Assembly (NCBI GenBank): GCA_022747635.1 | Contig: JAKTNV010000009.1 | Location: 65,489,677-65,553,676, forward strand | Direction of reading: 5' to 3' | DNA length: 64,000 nt | DNA from: Hetaerina americana | Lineage: Eukaryota; Arthropoda; Insecta; Odonata; Calopterygidae | Shown: in pieces, positions 1 to 12,208 of the stretch | Numbering within the stretch: position 1 is the first letter of the stretch | Layout of the letters: every line of letters starts with the position of its first letter | Notes under the pieces: generated by a model | Told to the model about the DNA's origin: nothing | Database searches by the model: none | The model's input: only the letters and a program-made list of their open reading frames with translations | Program-made: the position numbers and the translations under genes

Positions 1-199
1 TGAATTAAGACCATTCGCCATTCAACTTTCGGAATGATATACCATTGGAATGTCCTCAGTGGATTAGTTGGTGGCGTTCCATTTTAGGTACTCGTCATTA
101 TTTGGTTCCGCACCTTAAGCACCAGTATCTTGTACTGCGATTAAATCTTCGTGTCCCTGGAGTAGATTGGGTACTGTCTAATTGAGATCATCACTCATG
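1..199. other. unassigned sequence
   Basis: Ordinary mixed-composition DNA. I see no ORF, RNA gene or repeat that I can name. Confidence 0.5.
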
Positions 200-870
200 A
201 ACAGGTAATTCTCTTCCTTCCCTCTTCGGTACTCGGGATCCCCTCTCCCTGCCGAGGCGTCCGTCTCTTCGGCTGCAACTCGGCGTCCGAACCCCTCGAC
301 AACTACCCACTAGCCCCCGGGCAGTTCCACTCCTCCCCAATTTCTTTCCTCCTCCTGCCCTCTCCACTCACTTCCCTTGACCTCTCTTGCGTTCAGTATT
401 TGGGAAGGGGCGAGGGACGGAGGGTGCTTTTGTGGGGACTGCGGACACGCGCGCGGGGTTCCTGAAATTGGCGCTTTGGAGTACCCCTGCCCTCAAAACC
501 CACCTTCCCTCTCCCCCTTCCTCCCCTCAAAGCCAGCCTCTTCGCGGCGCCTCTACCCTCCCCGTATCCTCACGTCCTCACGGCCCGCTGCCTCTGTTTC
601 CGTGAGAGGAGTCGTCTTATTCTTCGTCCTCTGCCGCAAGTCCCTCGGGGCGAGTTGCCTCGTTAGATGGATGGGTGGGGTAGAGTGAAGAACAAGGGAA
701 CTGTGCCCTGGAGGTGGTCGGTCGGCTCTCTCTCTTGTCTCTCGGCGGCCGTGTTGGTGTGTGAAAGGGGCCGCATTTCAGATTTGGGGGTTGCTGGGGA
801 TTATTTTTTACTCCCCTCGGAACTCCGGTTGGAGTGGTCGATGGACGGCACGGACTCCCAGTTCCTGGCT
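200..870. other. GC-rich, C/T-skewed island
   Basis: Composition shifts sharply to GC-rich with many CpG dinucleotides and C/T runs on the plus strand, ending in a G-richer part after about 600. Open frames of about 100 codons exist in several frames at once, as expected when stop codons are rare in GC-rich DNA; none shows a domain. It resembles a CpG island, but no gene start can be tied to it. It is the first of about twelve such islands in the window. Confidence 0.5.
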
Positions 871-3800
871 ATGTATAGTATGTCCATCTATGTTTTATTT
901 CGCCCCAGACTAACTGACAAGCGGTTTATTTTGTTCATCTCATTCTATTCTCTGTTTATGCATTATTTTGTAGGGTATTAAATAGAATCGTGGGTGAATA
1001 TCAATTTGCACCTACTCGTGTCTTCTTACTTAGAATTTGGAGTCGTCCTCTTTGAGAATTAAAGCCCACTGCTGTGTTCTATTTAAGTTTTCTTTCTTCA
1101 GTGCAATTGGGTAACAGGTCTCGCTTGTTGGAGCTGATGCCGCTTCCGCGCTTTGGGTGTCTAGTTAATATTAATACTCATTACAACATTGCATGAGTGG
1201 ACGAAGGCTATACAGTTCGAGAAAGCTCACTAACCTAAGAAAATTCCTAATGCGAGGGGTGTTAAGTTAACCAGCGGCATCGGGGTTTATTATATTTTCT
1301 ATGGCAATTGCTATATCACGACTTCGTTCTGTTAGATAAAAAGTATGTGGCATACCGTCGGCATTCGAATAATTAGGCTTGCATGTTTCATGTCGCAAGG
1401 TAGAATTTCCCTTTCATTTTCATGTATGACTTAGAATATCTTAATTCTAAATTACATTGAAATCAACAATAAACAATTGGGATCATCCTATAGGTAAATC
1501 ATTTTAAAGAGAGTACATATTTAGCAAAATCTCATTTTTCTTTTTGAAAGATGTCGAATATTACTTGGGTATTTTGTATCGAGTATTTATAAAAATACCG
1601 AATATAGCGGTCGTACTTCTGTATATTAGTAGAATCGTTATGTAGGTTGTAGGTAATGGCTGCTTAATTGTATTTCTTTGGATCGATCATTGGTAATTTT
1701 CAAGGTTTACTGCAGGTAATATACGTAGTTACTCCGTTCATACGCACCGATGTAGCTCGTATTTATGGGTGCTTCAGTTCCCCTTATTTTTCTGGCGTCA
1801 CAACTGCTTCTAGGCTCTCTTCTTAGTTCTCATCGCTTCCTCCAATTAAGCGCATTGTCTCATCCGCAGCTTTTGTGGCCTCGTGAAGGGCGTCTTTCAT
1901 CTTTTGTCTTTCACATTCGGCTTGTTATTGCTTCCCATGCCCTAGGCGGCGACGGCGCTCCCGCCGGTACCTCCTCCGTCCAGTTGTCGTTCGTTGGAGA
2001 GCCAGGGTTGCCCCAGGATATTTTAAAGGGTCGTGTTGGTTGAAGCGAACGCTTTTGAAATTATCGAGCTTATTTCGTGATTTGATCGGCTGATTAAGTG
2101 CACCCTTTGTGCGGGGTCTTTTATGTTGAGTTCGGCATACAATTCTAAGCGCTTGCTTTTCTAAGCTGGAAGTTTTTTTGTATTGTCCGGGAAGTTTGTT
2201 AGGTCTCAGTTGGAGAGGGAGCGCTTCTAATCCAAGATTCATATCCTCCAAAGGAGGTCATTAGAGTGCGGTGCGATAGCTACCATTGCCGTGTACTCGT
2301 ATGTATGATTGGCGTATTGTTAAGCATTGCTGATCTCTTGATTATCCTGTCACTTTCGCCGTAAATCTTTCTATGGGATTAGGAATAGAGAAGTAACGTC
2401 ACGTTGAGTAATGAGAGTGGGATGGATAATTTTTAATACATTACATTTGAGAAGCGCCTGGAGATATTAAGTATTTTTCGGACCAATCCTCTTTGTGTTA
2501 CACCCTTTATTCAACCATTCCAAGCTAACCTTTTAGTTAAAAATATGTAAATTTTACGCATTAGGCGGTGCATATACAACCTTGGATCAATTTACGGTGA
2601 TTTTATCATGATCTGTTGATCTGTTTTCCAAGTTAATTAGCATTTCCATTTCTCGTGCTGCATTTCGATGAGTGTCATTGGTTTAATAATGTCGACGGTG
2701 GTTCTTCGTTAAGTTTTGGTCGCGGTACCATGTAGCAATCTGATAAAACCTGTAGACCTCATTACGATGTATTGTTTTTTTTTCAAAATACGCGAAGGGA
2801 GTTTACTATTGAGTTCATGGGGTCTTTGAAGTCCTTACGTGTACCAATGAAGCACAGGGGTCAGTTTCAGAAAAATATGAGTTTATTGTTTCAAAAATTA
2901 CCTGATTTCATTTTATGATGTCCATAAAGATTCCCAGTAAGTATATTTCCTTACCTTGAATACTTGGTTGTAATCAATTGTGCAAAATTTTAGTGATACC
3001 AGGGGTAGAAATTTACTTCTGGTTATTAGGGATGCATTGTTTAGAACTGTTTAACTTAACGGGAGCTCCCATTTATCATGTATAAACCTCTTATTTAGGG
3101 CAAGAGAGTTTCGCCAGACTGCTTGCTCCGATGGAAACCGAGTCCCGAGGGAATCACCCTGTCCTATTATTCATGGAACATTAATGGGCGCGTAACTCGT
3201 TGCTAAGGGCTGGCCGTTTGCTTCAAAATGTTTTGGTCTCATCCGACCACTTTGTTTAAGATGAAAAATCTCCAGTATTACATCGTTTGCGTACTTTTGA
3301 AATTCTTAATATATTGCACATTAAATGAAATTAGGTCCCTCCGCCCGCTCGAGTTCTTGGGCAACTTACTTTTAATAGCATCATTCATACGTATCGTGCA
3401 AAATTCGGGCTCTTTGCGGCGTTCTACTTCCTGCTCATATATCACGCTTTATTACTCTTGCCCTGGATTGCTCCCCCACTTTGAAGAGAACACATTTTAT
3501 GGACAGCACCTTTTTGATAGAGAACCATAGACCAATGGATTATGGTTATGGCATTTACTGTCTATTTCTGCTGCATTTGCTTAGAGGTGAGCCTGTCAAG
3601 CCTTTGAATTTATATCAGATGCTCATGTCTCACCCTCAAAAGGAACGATGCCTCAAGCAAAATAAGATCTTCATCTGTTGTTGACATATTTCAAGATGAT
3701 TGTGTGTCTTTCGTGTGGTTCTTGAGTGAGCTGCGAGCCAAAGCCCCAACACGTTATGAAAGTTATACTTTTCTGAGGGAAATATTTAGTGGTTAAAAAA

Positions 3801-4060
3801 ATTGTTAGGGTGGTAAAATTGTTATCGTAATAGTCAGTACGTTGGGTGTAATTTAAGGTAATTGACTCTAAATTGGTTGGTTTTACTTTAGACTGACTAG
3901 ATTTCCAGATCACTTGCACCTCACTCGTTCTGCTTGGTTAAAAAAGACGGGAGGGGAGAGAATAAACGATACAGGGAACTCTCTCGAGGACACGCTCCTT
4001 TATCCTCTTCGAGCGGAAGGTTATATTTTTAGCTGGAATGGTAGTCTCTCGTCGTCAGTG
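871..4060. other. unassigned AT-rich sequence
   Basis: About 3.2 kb of AT-rich DNA with scattered stops in all frames. The longest open frames (around 1765-2043, 1925-2251 and 3228-3530) have no recognisable motif. No tRNA-like head, inverted repeat or LINE tail was seen. It may be old decayed repeat or unique non-coding DNA. Confidence 0.5.
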
Positions 4061-4915
4061 ATTTTCCCCGGGATTTGACTCAAGGCTTGTCAGAAGAGAG
4101 AGAGAGAGAGAGAGAGAGAGCCGGCGAGAGATATATCTTTCTCGTCCTTCCGAGGCACGACAGGTTGCTAATTGACGCCATCTCCCCCATTCTCAGCCTC
4201 CCGTCGTGCCCTTTTCCTCCTCACCACCCTAGCAACTCCCTCTGGCCCCGCCCCACCCCCATCCGCTCCATCCCCTTCCGCGCCCCACCCCTTTCTAGCT
4301 TCTTTGCCTACTCTCGAGTTCGCTCCCAGGAGTGAGACAGGCAAGAGGGAGCTCAGAGGGAATCGGCACACGTTCGGCACGGAGGGAAGGAAGCCTTCTC
4401 GTTTTTCTCACGGCAACGGGGGTGGAAAGGGGCTTGCGCGTAGTGTTTTCTTTATTTATTCGGGAGGAGGATATCGTGGTGCGTTCCTCGGGGCGTGTTC
4501 TTCCTGTGGTTTTGCGATTCGTGAAGGACTCCTCAGAGAGGGAGGAGGGAAAGAAATAAAATAAGCAGGAAGAGGTGGAGGGATGGGGTACATGAGAGTG
4601 AGAGAAGTGGGCTCCTCACCTATAGCGAGCGTCTTTGTATTTTATTAATGTTTTTTTCGTCGTTGGAGAAGCAGATGAGACATTGCACGTGTGCGTGCGT
4701 GTGTGTGTGTGTGAAGATCTTGCGGAAGACACGGGGAGGGGGGAGGTGTGGTGGAAAGGTGTGGTGAGGTTTGGTGGAAAGGTGGGTTTGTTGGTAGCAG
4801 GGACGGAGGGGTGGCATGAGTGTCGAGGCTCCCCTTGATGCGCCCCATGGCGCTTGTTTCGCTCTTCTCGGTGAGACGCCCCTCCCAGCCCTCCGCCCTC
4901 TCTTCTCACTCCATC
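4061..4915. repeat. GA microsatellite, C-rich/G-rich island and TG repeat
   Basis: An (AG)n tract at about 4098-4121 is followed by a C-rich block (4170-4320) and then G-rich, purine-biased DNA to about 4610, plus a short (GT)n at about 4692-4713. The (AG)n could bind GAGA-type factors in an arthropod, but that is only inference. Overlapping ORFs on both strands are low complexity and unlikely to be genes. Confidence 0.55.
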
Positions 4916-5439
4916 AGACCACCTCTCAACTTCCCAAGGTGCGTCCACAAACACGCCAACATAGTTTACCAATCCTAAGATTGAAGCCATCCTGTTACTT
5001 GTTTTGCTGTCAATCTCTTAAAGCTTCACGACCCTTCGCTGTCTTCTCTTCTTATTTCTCCCAATTAAACAGTGGCATTCGTCTTGAACTTATCTTCGAA
5101 GGTTTATTCCTCAATGTTTTCCCTTGTATGTTCAGTTAAACAAGCGCATATATTCAAACTGTATCAAAGGGCGAAAGCGGTTGCCCATGGGATTTGATAT
5201 TTTAGAAAGGAGCAGAAAACAAAAAATGGACAATATCGGCTTGTGTTTTGCCAACTACTAGCGTGCGAAACCCCTTACGAATAGAAAATAGATTCGAAAC
5301 TAAGGAAATATTTGAAATGGATTAAGATTCAATCCATGGATTCGGCAATGATTTGGACACCATCTTTATAAATCTAATTTTCGTTGAAACGGAGTAATTG
5401 TATGCAATAAACATGGTGAGTTCCACGAGTAATACAATT
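4916..5439. other. unassigned sequence
   Basis: No recognisable coding or repeat feature. It separates the island from the mariner to the right. Confidence 0.45.
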
Positions 5440-6570
5440 ATTTTTTAAAAGTAATTTATTGAACAGATTTGCACAAACACTTATAACTCTTCAAAGCACT
5501 GTCCTTGGGCCTCTACACATTTTTCCAGCGACTCTGTCATGACTGGTACACGCCCTGGAAGACGTCTTCGGGGACCCCTCGCAAGGTCTTCCTCACGGCT
5601 GATTGAATCTCTTCTATGGGCGGAAAACGGGTTCCTTTCAGGGCTGCCTTAATCCGAGAGAACAAAAAGAAGTCTGCTGGGGCGACGTCAGGGGGGGGGG
5701 GCAGCGTTTGCACCTGATGTCCTAAAGAGGAATTCGCGGACTCGTATTGCGTTGTCGTGATGGAGTTGCCAGGTAGCGGAGATGTCTTTTCTCGTCCTGA
5801 TGATCCTTTTTCGGAGTCTTTCCAGCACATCCACGTAGTAGGCAGCGTTAACTGTCTGCCCCTGAGGAACAAACTCCTTATGGACCACTCCTTTACTGTT
5901 GAATAAGACAATGAACATTGTTTTCACTTTTGATTTGCCCATTCTTGACTTTTTTGGCGTGGGGGACTGATTGGTGTGTCACTCAGAGCTTTGGCGTTTG
6001 TTTCTGGGCCGTATTAAAAAACCCAGGTTTCATCACCAGTGATTACGTTGTCCAAATAATCAGGTTCATTTTTAATACTTGGCTAAAGTTCACTTGAAAT
6101 TTCCGTTTCGTTGGTCTTTCAGTCGTCTGACAACACCTTGGGCACGAGCTTGGCGCACACTTTCTCATCGATAAGTCTTCGGTAAAAATGCGAAACACAA
6201 CAGTAGACGACAAGTTCGGTTAATTGGCAACCATATTGATACTCAATCGACGGTCAAAGTCCAACAATTGTGGAACGCGAGCCACATTGTTGTCGGTTTT
6301 GCTTGTTGACGGCCGTCCAGAGCGTTGTTCGTCGTGAGCCTCTTCCTGGCCCACTATAAAGGCCTTTAACCACCTCGAAACTTGTGAGTAGGACCGACCA
6401 GAGTCCCCGCAAGCCTCACAAATCATTTTGTTAGTCTCCTCAAGAGATTTTTTCAGTTTAGCACAAAACGTAGTAATCGCGTAACGTTCCTCGATGGTCG
6501 ATTTCATTTTTTTTGTGACACGGTCGTCGCGTAAAATTAACAATAACTGACGTCCTGCCACATCCACAGC
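5440..6570 (-). pseudogene. decayed mariner-family transposase, nearly full length
   Basis: Read on the minus strand, this is a cut-and-paste transposase of the mariner family broken into several frames. The N-terminal helix-turn-helix half lies at 6220-6567, with the linker typical of the family (SGRPSTSKTDNN). The first catalytic Asp is in an ITGDETWVF motif at about 6031-6045, followed by a stop. The second is in LHHDNA near 5745. The third is in DVAPADFFLF near 5670. An 11-base G run at 5691-5701 lies at the frameshift between the second and third catalytic motifs. The C-terminal part ends near 5440. Several stops and shifts make it non-functional. I could not delimit terminal inverted repeats, so the edges are approximate. 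Confidence 0.85.
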
Positions 6571-7101
6571 TTAAAGAGCACTGAGACCGGTTTTGCGGCA
6601 AAGCTTAGCATCCCATCAGCTACCTTAAGTGGTTCGATCCCACTCCGACCAATAGGAGCGGTGCGGGAAATTAAACTGCATTACCTTCCGAACGCACCCT
6701 GTGCGAAGGTTTTAGTCAAGTGGTAGCGCTCGGGGATCTAATTTTCGAACCTCGGATGTGGACGGACCGATAAGGAATGTTATCAATTATAGAATAAACG
6801 AGTACAGTCGTGAAGTATGTTTCAGGACACTAATACAAAGTAAGTGAACGTAGATGGTGAAAAACGTGAGGAAATGAAAATACTCCTGTTTTTGATTTAA
6901 GAATAATTTAGAATGGTATTTTTTTTAATAAATGACATTAATTTTTACTCGCTAAAAGAAATTGAAAGAAGGGTTGGGAAACTTATAGATTTAACGGCTG
7001 CACGGGTCTAATAATAGCAGTGCAAAGAAATCATTCATGTCCTTTTTTCATTTTGTCAAATTTACTATGATTTACTTATCGACTAAAATGATTATACGCG
7101 G
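6571..7101. other. unassigned, with a possible tRNA-like remnant
   Basis: Around 6705-6775 the plus strand has an A-box-like stretch (agtcaagtggtagcgctcgg) and a B-box-like ttcgaacctcg, loosely resembling a decayed tRNA-derived SINE head. The match is too weak to call. The rest, AT-rich after 6780, shows nothing. Confidence 0.3.
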
Positions 7102-8119
7102 TCTGTCCCAAAATAACAAGTAGAATAAATCGTGGGAAAACCTAATTGTAGATCAAAGTACAAATTAGTAAAACTCTTCAGAACAGCACTCTTGTGGATC
7201 AACACACCGATGTCAGCGCCTCTGCCACGCTTCTAGTACGCTTGCTGGAAGGAATCGACGGGAATCTTGTTCAGTCACCTTCTCACGGCCTCATCGACAC
7301 ATAATCCAGTGGTTCAACATGGCACTCAAAAGGGCTTGTACCTTGGTCGTACCCAAAAGCTCATCTTTCGTCGCCAGTAACCACCTATTATTAAAAATCC
7401 GGGTTAGTGTCTCAGTGATGCAAGACAAGATTGTCACGCCAACTATCTTCTGAGCGAACCTTGGGGACCATTTTGGCACACCTTTCTCATGGCTAAATAT
7501 TCTGTAAGAATGCAATGCACTGTGGTTTTCTTAACATTGCACTCTTCTACCAACATCCTGGCACTTGGGGGTCAATCAGAATTGAGCATGTCTTTCCCTT
7601 TTTGTATATTTTCATCACACTTTGTTGCTGATGGATGTCCTGGGTATTTCTCATCGTCAACCTCCTCGCCACCCTCCCATGCACTATGGTTTTCTTAATA
7701 TTGCACTCTTCTACCAACATCCTGGCACTTGGGGGTCAATCAGAATTGAGCATGTCTTTCCCTTTTTGTATATTTTCATCACACTTTGTTGCTGATGGAT
7801 GTCCTGGGTATTTCTCATCGTCAACCTCCTCGTCACCCTCCCAGGACATCCTGTGCAAGCGGAAAACCTTGGGGCATTTATTCATCTCCACAAGCATCCT
7901 TAACCATGGTCGTGGTCTCCGAACTCGATTTCCCGAGTTGAACATAAAAGATTAATGGCATATAATTGCTACATGGGAAGTGACATCGTGAATTTGAGAC
8001 AACTGATGCTGGTCGTGTGGCTTTCCCAAGATCTCTCACCATAATACCCGGCACAAATTGTCCCACTCCAATTGACCATTTCTCCAGGAAAAATCGTTTT
8101 ACTTAATTTTTGGGACAGA
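7102..8119 (-). mobile_element. second mariner-family element, internally deleted and duplicated
   Basis: The ends carry matching inverted repeats (tctgtcccaaaa at 7102 and its complement ending near 8119). The minus strand encodes transposase fragments: an N-terminal linker region with GHPSATKCDEN near 7800, a segment like the family's KMVPKVLSEEQK region near 7450, and a C-terminal piece (LNKIPVDSFQQAY) near 7250. The three catalytic Asp motifs were not found; the reading jumps from the pre-core segment to the C-terminal part, so most of the catalytic domain is missing. A 164-bp tandem duplication lies inside the N-terminal coding part. Stops and shifts show it is dead. A clear TA duplication was not visible at the ends. 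Confidence 0.75.
7515..7842. repeat. 164-bp direct tandem duplication inside the mariner
   Basis: Positions 7515-7678 and 7679-7842 are the same 164-bp unit head to tail with only a few differences (for example tgcactgtgg versus tgcactatgg). The duplication repeats the part encoding the transposase linker on the minus strand, which is why near-identical peptides appear twice. 164 is not divisible by three, so it also shifts the frame. Confidence 0.9.
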
Positions 8120-10759
8120 TCATTTACTTTGCATCACTCATTTTTAAAATGTGATCCAAAGGATATATCATCAAAATTACAAATTCACCAGATCCCTTAA
8201 ATGCATCACAGTTTTTAAGACATCTTTAGCGGCCTCGAGTTTTATGTCTTTCGTTCGGAGGTTCCTCGTCCGCTGATTCTCATGCTGGATACTGGTGTTT
8301 TACCTGTAAAAATGAATTGTTATTTTGTTTACGTAAAACGCTCTTTTTAAGGAAACATTGCCGTTTTTTCATCATTGAGTCACAGGCAAAGATAAATCTT
8401 TGGACTACTTACTGGTAGAAACTGCTCATAGCTAATGGAAATCCTTGCTCTTGCGTTTACGGCCGAATTTAACATTTTTATTTGAATTTCGCATCGGGTC
8501 ACGCGAACGCATACGGGTTTATATGATTTACAGAAGGTTCGACTTAGCTTGTTAAATGCCGCTATTATTGTTCCTTAAAGTATTTGTCATCAGTATTATA
8601 AAAATAATTTTTAGATATTTATTGAAGTGAGCTTTATTTTACCTTACTTTGGAGTTACCTTATATACGTAATGTAAAACCAAACTTAGGAGAATCTCGAC
8701 TGAGTTTTTCCTCCCGGGATATATGTTCATACTGTCATCCGCGAAACTTGAAGAATAGTTTAAGGAAGTAAATGCCTCTTTGGCGAAAAATATCGGTAAA
8801 ATCCACGTTGTCTTTTGATGTTCATTATTATTGGCTTCTCATATCGCGAAGTATATTTTGTTACAGCGGGGACATCGGTGGAATACTCGTATTGTGAAGA
8901 TTTTTTGACACTCTTGCTTATTTTGAGATGTCTCTACGAATGTTTGATGGTGGAATGCTGGGTATTTTTGCTCGTGATAATCGTTGCTTTCAGTCAAAAG
9001 TAACCACTTTAGGTACATTGAGCGATAGCTTTAAAAGGGTGGTGGCAATTTTCTTTTCCTGGAGTAAACCTTGATTTTTGCATGAGGTTGTGTGTACATT
9101 TTGAAGGGAAATGATTCAGGAAAGTGTTGTAAATTTGTTTGATTTTTCTTTTTACCGCCGTGTTAAAGATATACGAAAATAAATCCATTTCGTACACAAT
9201 GGAGTTGACATCTTAGTGCCTATGACTCTGAAGTAATTGTTCCCAAACTTATATTTTTAAGTATTGCTTTTATAAGTATTCTTAATGGTTGAAGAAATTA
9301 TTTGAAAATTGGTGGGACGTAGTAATGGATTATTTTTAAATTTTTATAGGATTTACATCAAAGACTACGTTACTTTTTTATGCGTAGGGCTTGGGGTTAC
9401 ATCCACTGAAACGACGAGGTAATGGAAAGAGTTAGAAAAGTGTTGGTATTTTAAGCGCTTATAGAATAGTGGTGGGCGAATATGTCTTGTAAGCAAAGGT
9501 TTGATTCTGGGCCCAGTTTAACATCCCCTTTGCACATTTCCTGTGGCTTCGAGCACCTGTTATTTGAAGCACCGCGGGTTGGTTGTAAAATTTCCTTGTT
9601 GTTTTTGAATAAATGAGTAGAAATATTTCCCGAAGAAGATATATTTTCGATGAGAAATATCTCAAGTCTTCGATAATTTGAATAGCACTTGACCAAATGG
9701 CGAGTGTACTTTTACTCTCGCGAGCAACAGGTTACGGGACCTTATTTGAAACGCTTTGACTGAGAGGGAATTCAACTAGAGTAGCTTGGTAGGATTTTTC
9801 CATAATTATATTGATTTAAAACAAGTTTGCATTTACAAGTGCCACCTCGAAAGCCGTTTTAGAATGATTTATAGCAACAGGTGATAAAAAATTGCCGTGG
9901 ATGCTTATCGTCAGTCATGGAAATCAGCGGAGTTTTGGAAGTTAATTTTTCTTTCATCGGTCGGCAAATGTGAGGATTGTCTACCTCTCGCCATTATTTG
10001 ATAATTGTAACCTATTAAAGAAGATAATAAAAGTTGAAAATTGTGGTAATACGTAATTAGTAAAGCGTGTTCTTTAAAATGTATATGGTATTTTTATTTC
10101 TCATAAATGCATATAAAGCTATTTCGACAGGAATTTAGGGTGAGACCGATAACTGTTTCAAATGTATCTTGTCAAATTTCTAGTCATCCAGTGTCAGCCT
10201 CGGGTTTATGCTTATTATAAAATAATATAAAGATATAAAATTACATTGCGTTTATATTCGCTGGGAGTATAAATTTCTCTTGCTCTGGGGGTATTATTAA
10301 AACCCAATTGGAATTTAAGCCCAGCTGATTCCAGTGTGCAATCATTAACGATCGTCATAATATGACAAAATAAATTAATAAATACTCATCGACCGTAATG
10401 TATTATTTCAGAGGATTTGGTGGAATCATTAGTTTTGCTGCTCATGACGCTTAGGAAGTATATCCTCGAGTATTTATGGTATTAACAACGTGTGCTCTTG
10501 ATATTATAACTACTTGATCTTTATAAAGATAATGGCTCATTTTTCTTTCATCATAAAACTCACATTTTTCAGATGTTATCTTTTTCAGCCGTCAAGATTT
10601 CTGCAAATTCACGACTTTAGGTCACTCGCATACCGAAGGTTAATTTCTGATCTAAATCTCTTGCGTATATCTAAATAAGGAATATCTTGTGATGATTTTA
10701 GAAGCATTTCAAAACTCTGTTGTCTCAGGCGTAACTTTATGGAATTTGCATAACATATT
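8120..10759. other. unassigned AT-rich sequence
   Basis: 2.6 kb of AT-rich DNA with only short ORFs (up to about 80 codons) and no motif, tRNA-like head, LINE tail or long inverted repeat that I can recognise. Confidence 0.5.
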
Positions 10760-10807
10760 GAAATGAAATAATTGACTTTGTAATTCCACACACTTTATTT
10801 TAAAAAC

Positions 10808-10850
10808 ACGACCCAGGTTTAGACGTTGAACGTCATCATCAGGTGGTCCT
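10808..10850 (-). ncRNA. hammerhead-ribozyme-like motif, left arm
   Basis: Minus strand, 10850 to 10808: the box CTGATGA, one unpaired T, stem II GACGT/ACGTC with a TCA loop, then TAAAC where the core needs GAAA, a CTGG tetraloop closed by AC/GT (stem III), and a GTC cleavage triplet. CAC/GTG can form the base of stem I. The G-to-T change in the GAAA box should abolish activity in this copy. The extra base after CTGATGA is atypical. Confidence 0.55.
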
Positions 10851-11141
10851 CACAGAAGCACGCTGGCTATATATACTTTCTGATCAAGTTAGGGGGGTTG
10901 GTCAGAGAGTGAGGTTGGAGGGGTAAAAAGGTTACAATGTAGCTGGGAAGAAAAGAGAATTACATCTTTCGACTTAGAAGAGTGGTAGGTCTAGGAGTGG
11001 AGAGTGGGAGGGATACAAAATTTCGTTGGCAAGTTCATCTTTCCAACGGACACATTTCAAAATTTCTAACTGCTCCAAAGCATCGAGCCTTTGACCTTTA
11101 TCTTCACTCCTCTCTCCACTCTCACTTCTCGTGCTTCTATT

Positions 11142-11184
11142 AGGACCACCCGATGATGACGTTCAACGTCGAAACCTGGGTCGT
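11142..11184 (+). ncRNA. hammerhead-ribozyme-like motif, right arm
   Basis: Plus strand: CCGATGA in place of CTGATGA, one unpaired T, stem II GACGT/ACGTC with a TCA loop, an intact GAAA box, stem III AC/GT around CTGG, and a GTC triplet. The defect is in the opposite core box from the left arm, so a consensus of the two arms would have both core boxes intact. Confidence 0.55.
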
Positions 11185-11231
11185 GTTTATTAATAAAGTG
11201 TGTGGAATTACAAAGTCAGTTATTTCATTTC

Positions 11232-12058
11232 TTTTCAATTTCAAAACTCATTGTGTTAGGGTAGGATTAAACTGAAAAGAAAAATTGCGTTTGTATGACT
11301 GACGGATTTAAAATACAATTTTTACGCCAACTATACGATAAGTCATTGGAATAGCTGTTATCAAAATTTCTTGGGAGGCAACTGATTCGTTGAGTACCAA
11401 TTTATGCATTTAGCGTAGATAACTCGTACTCTGTGTAGTACTGTTTATATTCTTGAGTATAACAAATCGTCTCACATGCGTTAGTACAACATTATACACC
11501 GGAATTATCTCGACCATTTTAATCCGTTATCATTCTTGGGAAATGAGATTTAAAACTTGTCAGTTATATAGTCCCTATATTCAATTCCATTAAAAAGATA
11601 ATTCCTGCTGCGTTGCAATGGGTTTGTAATTTTTACCAGCACCTAAAAGGAAACCTTTTGTCATACTATAGAGATTTTAACCCAGAGAGATGGAAAGAGA
11701 AATATAATTGAGAGGTGTAAACCACAAATTATCCTTCAGAATGCAATTGCCGCTTATTGCAGTCGTGAATTTTCAAAAGGCATGTGATCTCTTAGGCTGA
11801 AAGATATTCATCTGTTTTACTTGTTACCTACAGCTAGTTTATTCCTCGGAATTAAAAAAAAACATCTAATCAGCTAGTTTATGAAACCAAAGAGAATATC
11901 GGAATTTTTATAATTGGGTCTCTTTAAGGCGGAATAGAACTATACTCGGATGATTTTCGATAATATCCTGAAATTTTGAAAATGGCACGTTTTACTTGAT
12001 AGTCGTTCATGTTCTGAACAAATATATTCATACGTATATATCCTTTCTCAGTAGAATA
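11232..12058. other. unassigned sequence
   Basis: AT-rich DNA between the inverted-repeat element and the mariner. No coding or repeat signal recognised. Confidence 0.45.
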
Positions 12059-12208
12059 CTACCTTGATCAAAAAGTTCCCGGAATAACCACCGTGTGGCG
12101 CTCCCATCGTTCCGATTTGAGTTCCGTTTTTTTTGTTAAATTGGTACATCTGTTGTTGATATTCCCTTTAAATCTTAGTGTCATAACTTGACATTTGCAA
12201 AAGTTACG
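12059..12208 (+). repeat. left 150-bp terminal inverted repeat of the mariner
   Basis: Matches 13240-13390 in reverse complement almost base for base. It also encodes the aberrant last residues of the transposase. Confidence 0.92.

Larger units (their letters stand above)
10760..11231. mobile_element. long inverted-repeat element with hammerhead-like arms (Penelope-type terminal sequence)
   Basis: Two about 90-bp arms, 10760-10850 and 11142-11231, are inverted copies with a few differences; both contain acgacccaggttt and the acgttgaacgt palindrome. They enclose about 290 bp in which the minus strand from about 11080 to 11010 reads an open peptide (LEQLEILKCVRWKDELAN), possibly leftover coding sequence. 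Each arm folds into a hammerhead-ribozyme-like core. Such ribozymes are known in the terminal repeats of Penelope-like retroelements, and inverted copies of those repeats are common, so I read this as a remnant of such an element. A foldback MITE built on the same sequence is the alternative. No target duplication was found. Confidence 0.65.

Noticed and set aside
10760..11231. Tc1/mariner MITE interpretation
   Set aside because: No TA flanks or transposase-like terminal sequence; the hammerhead layout in both arms fits a Penelope-type terminal repeat better, though a foldback is not fully excluded.
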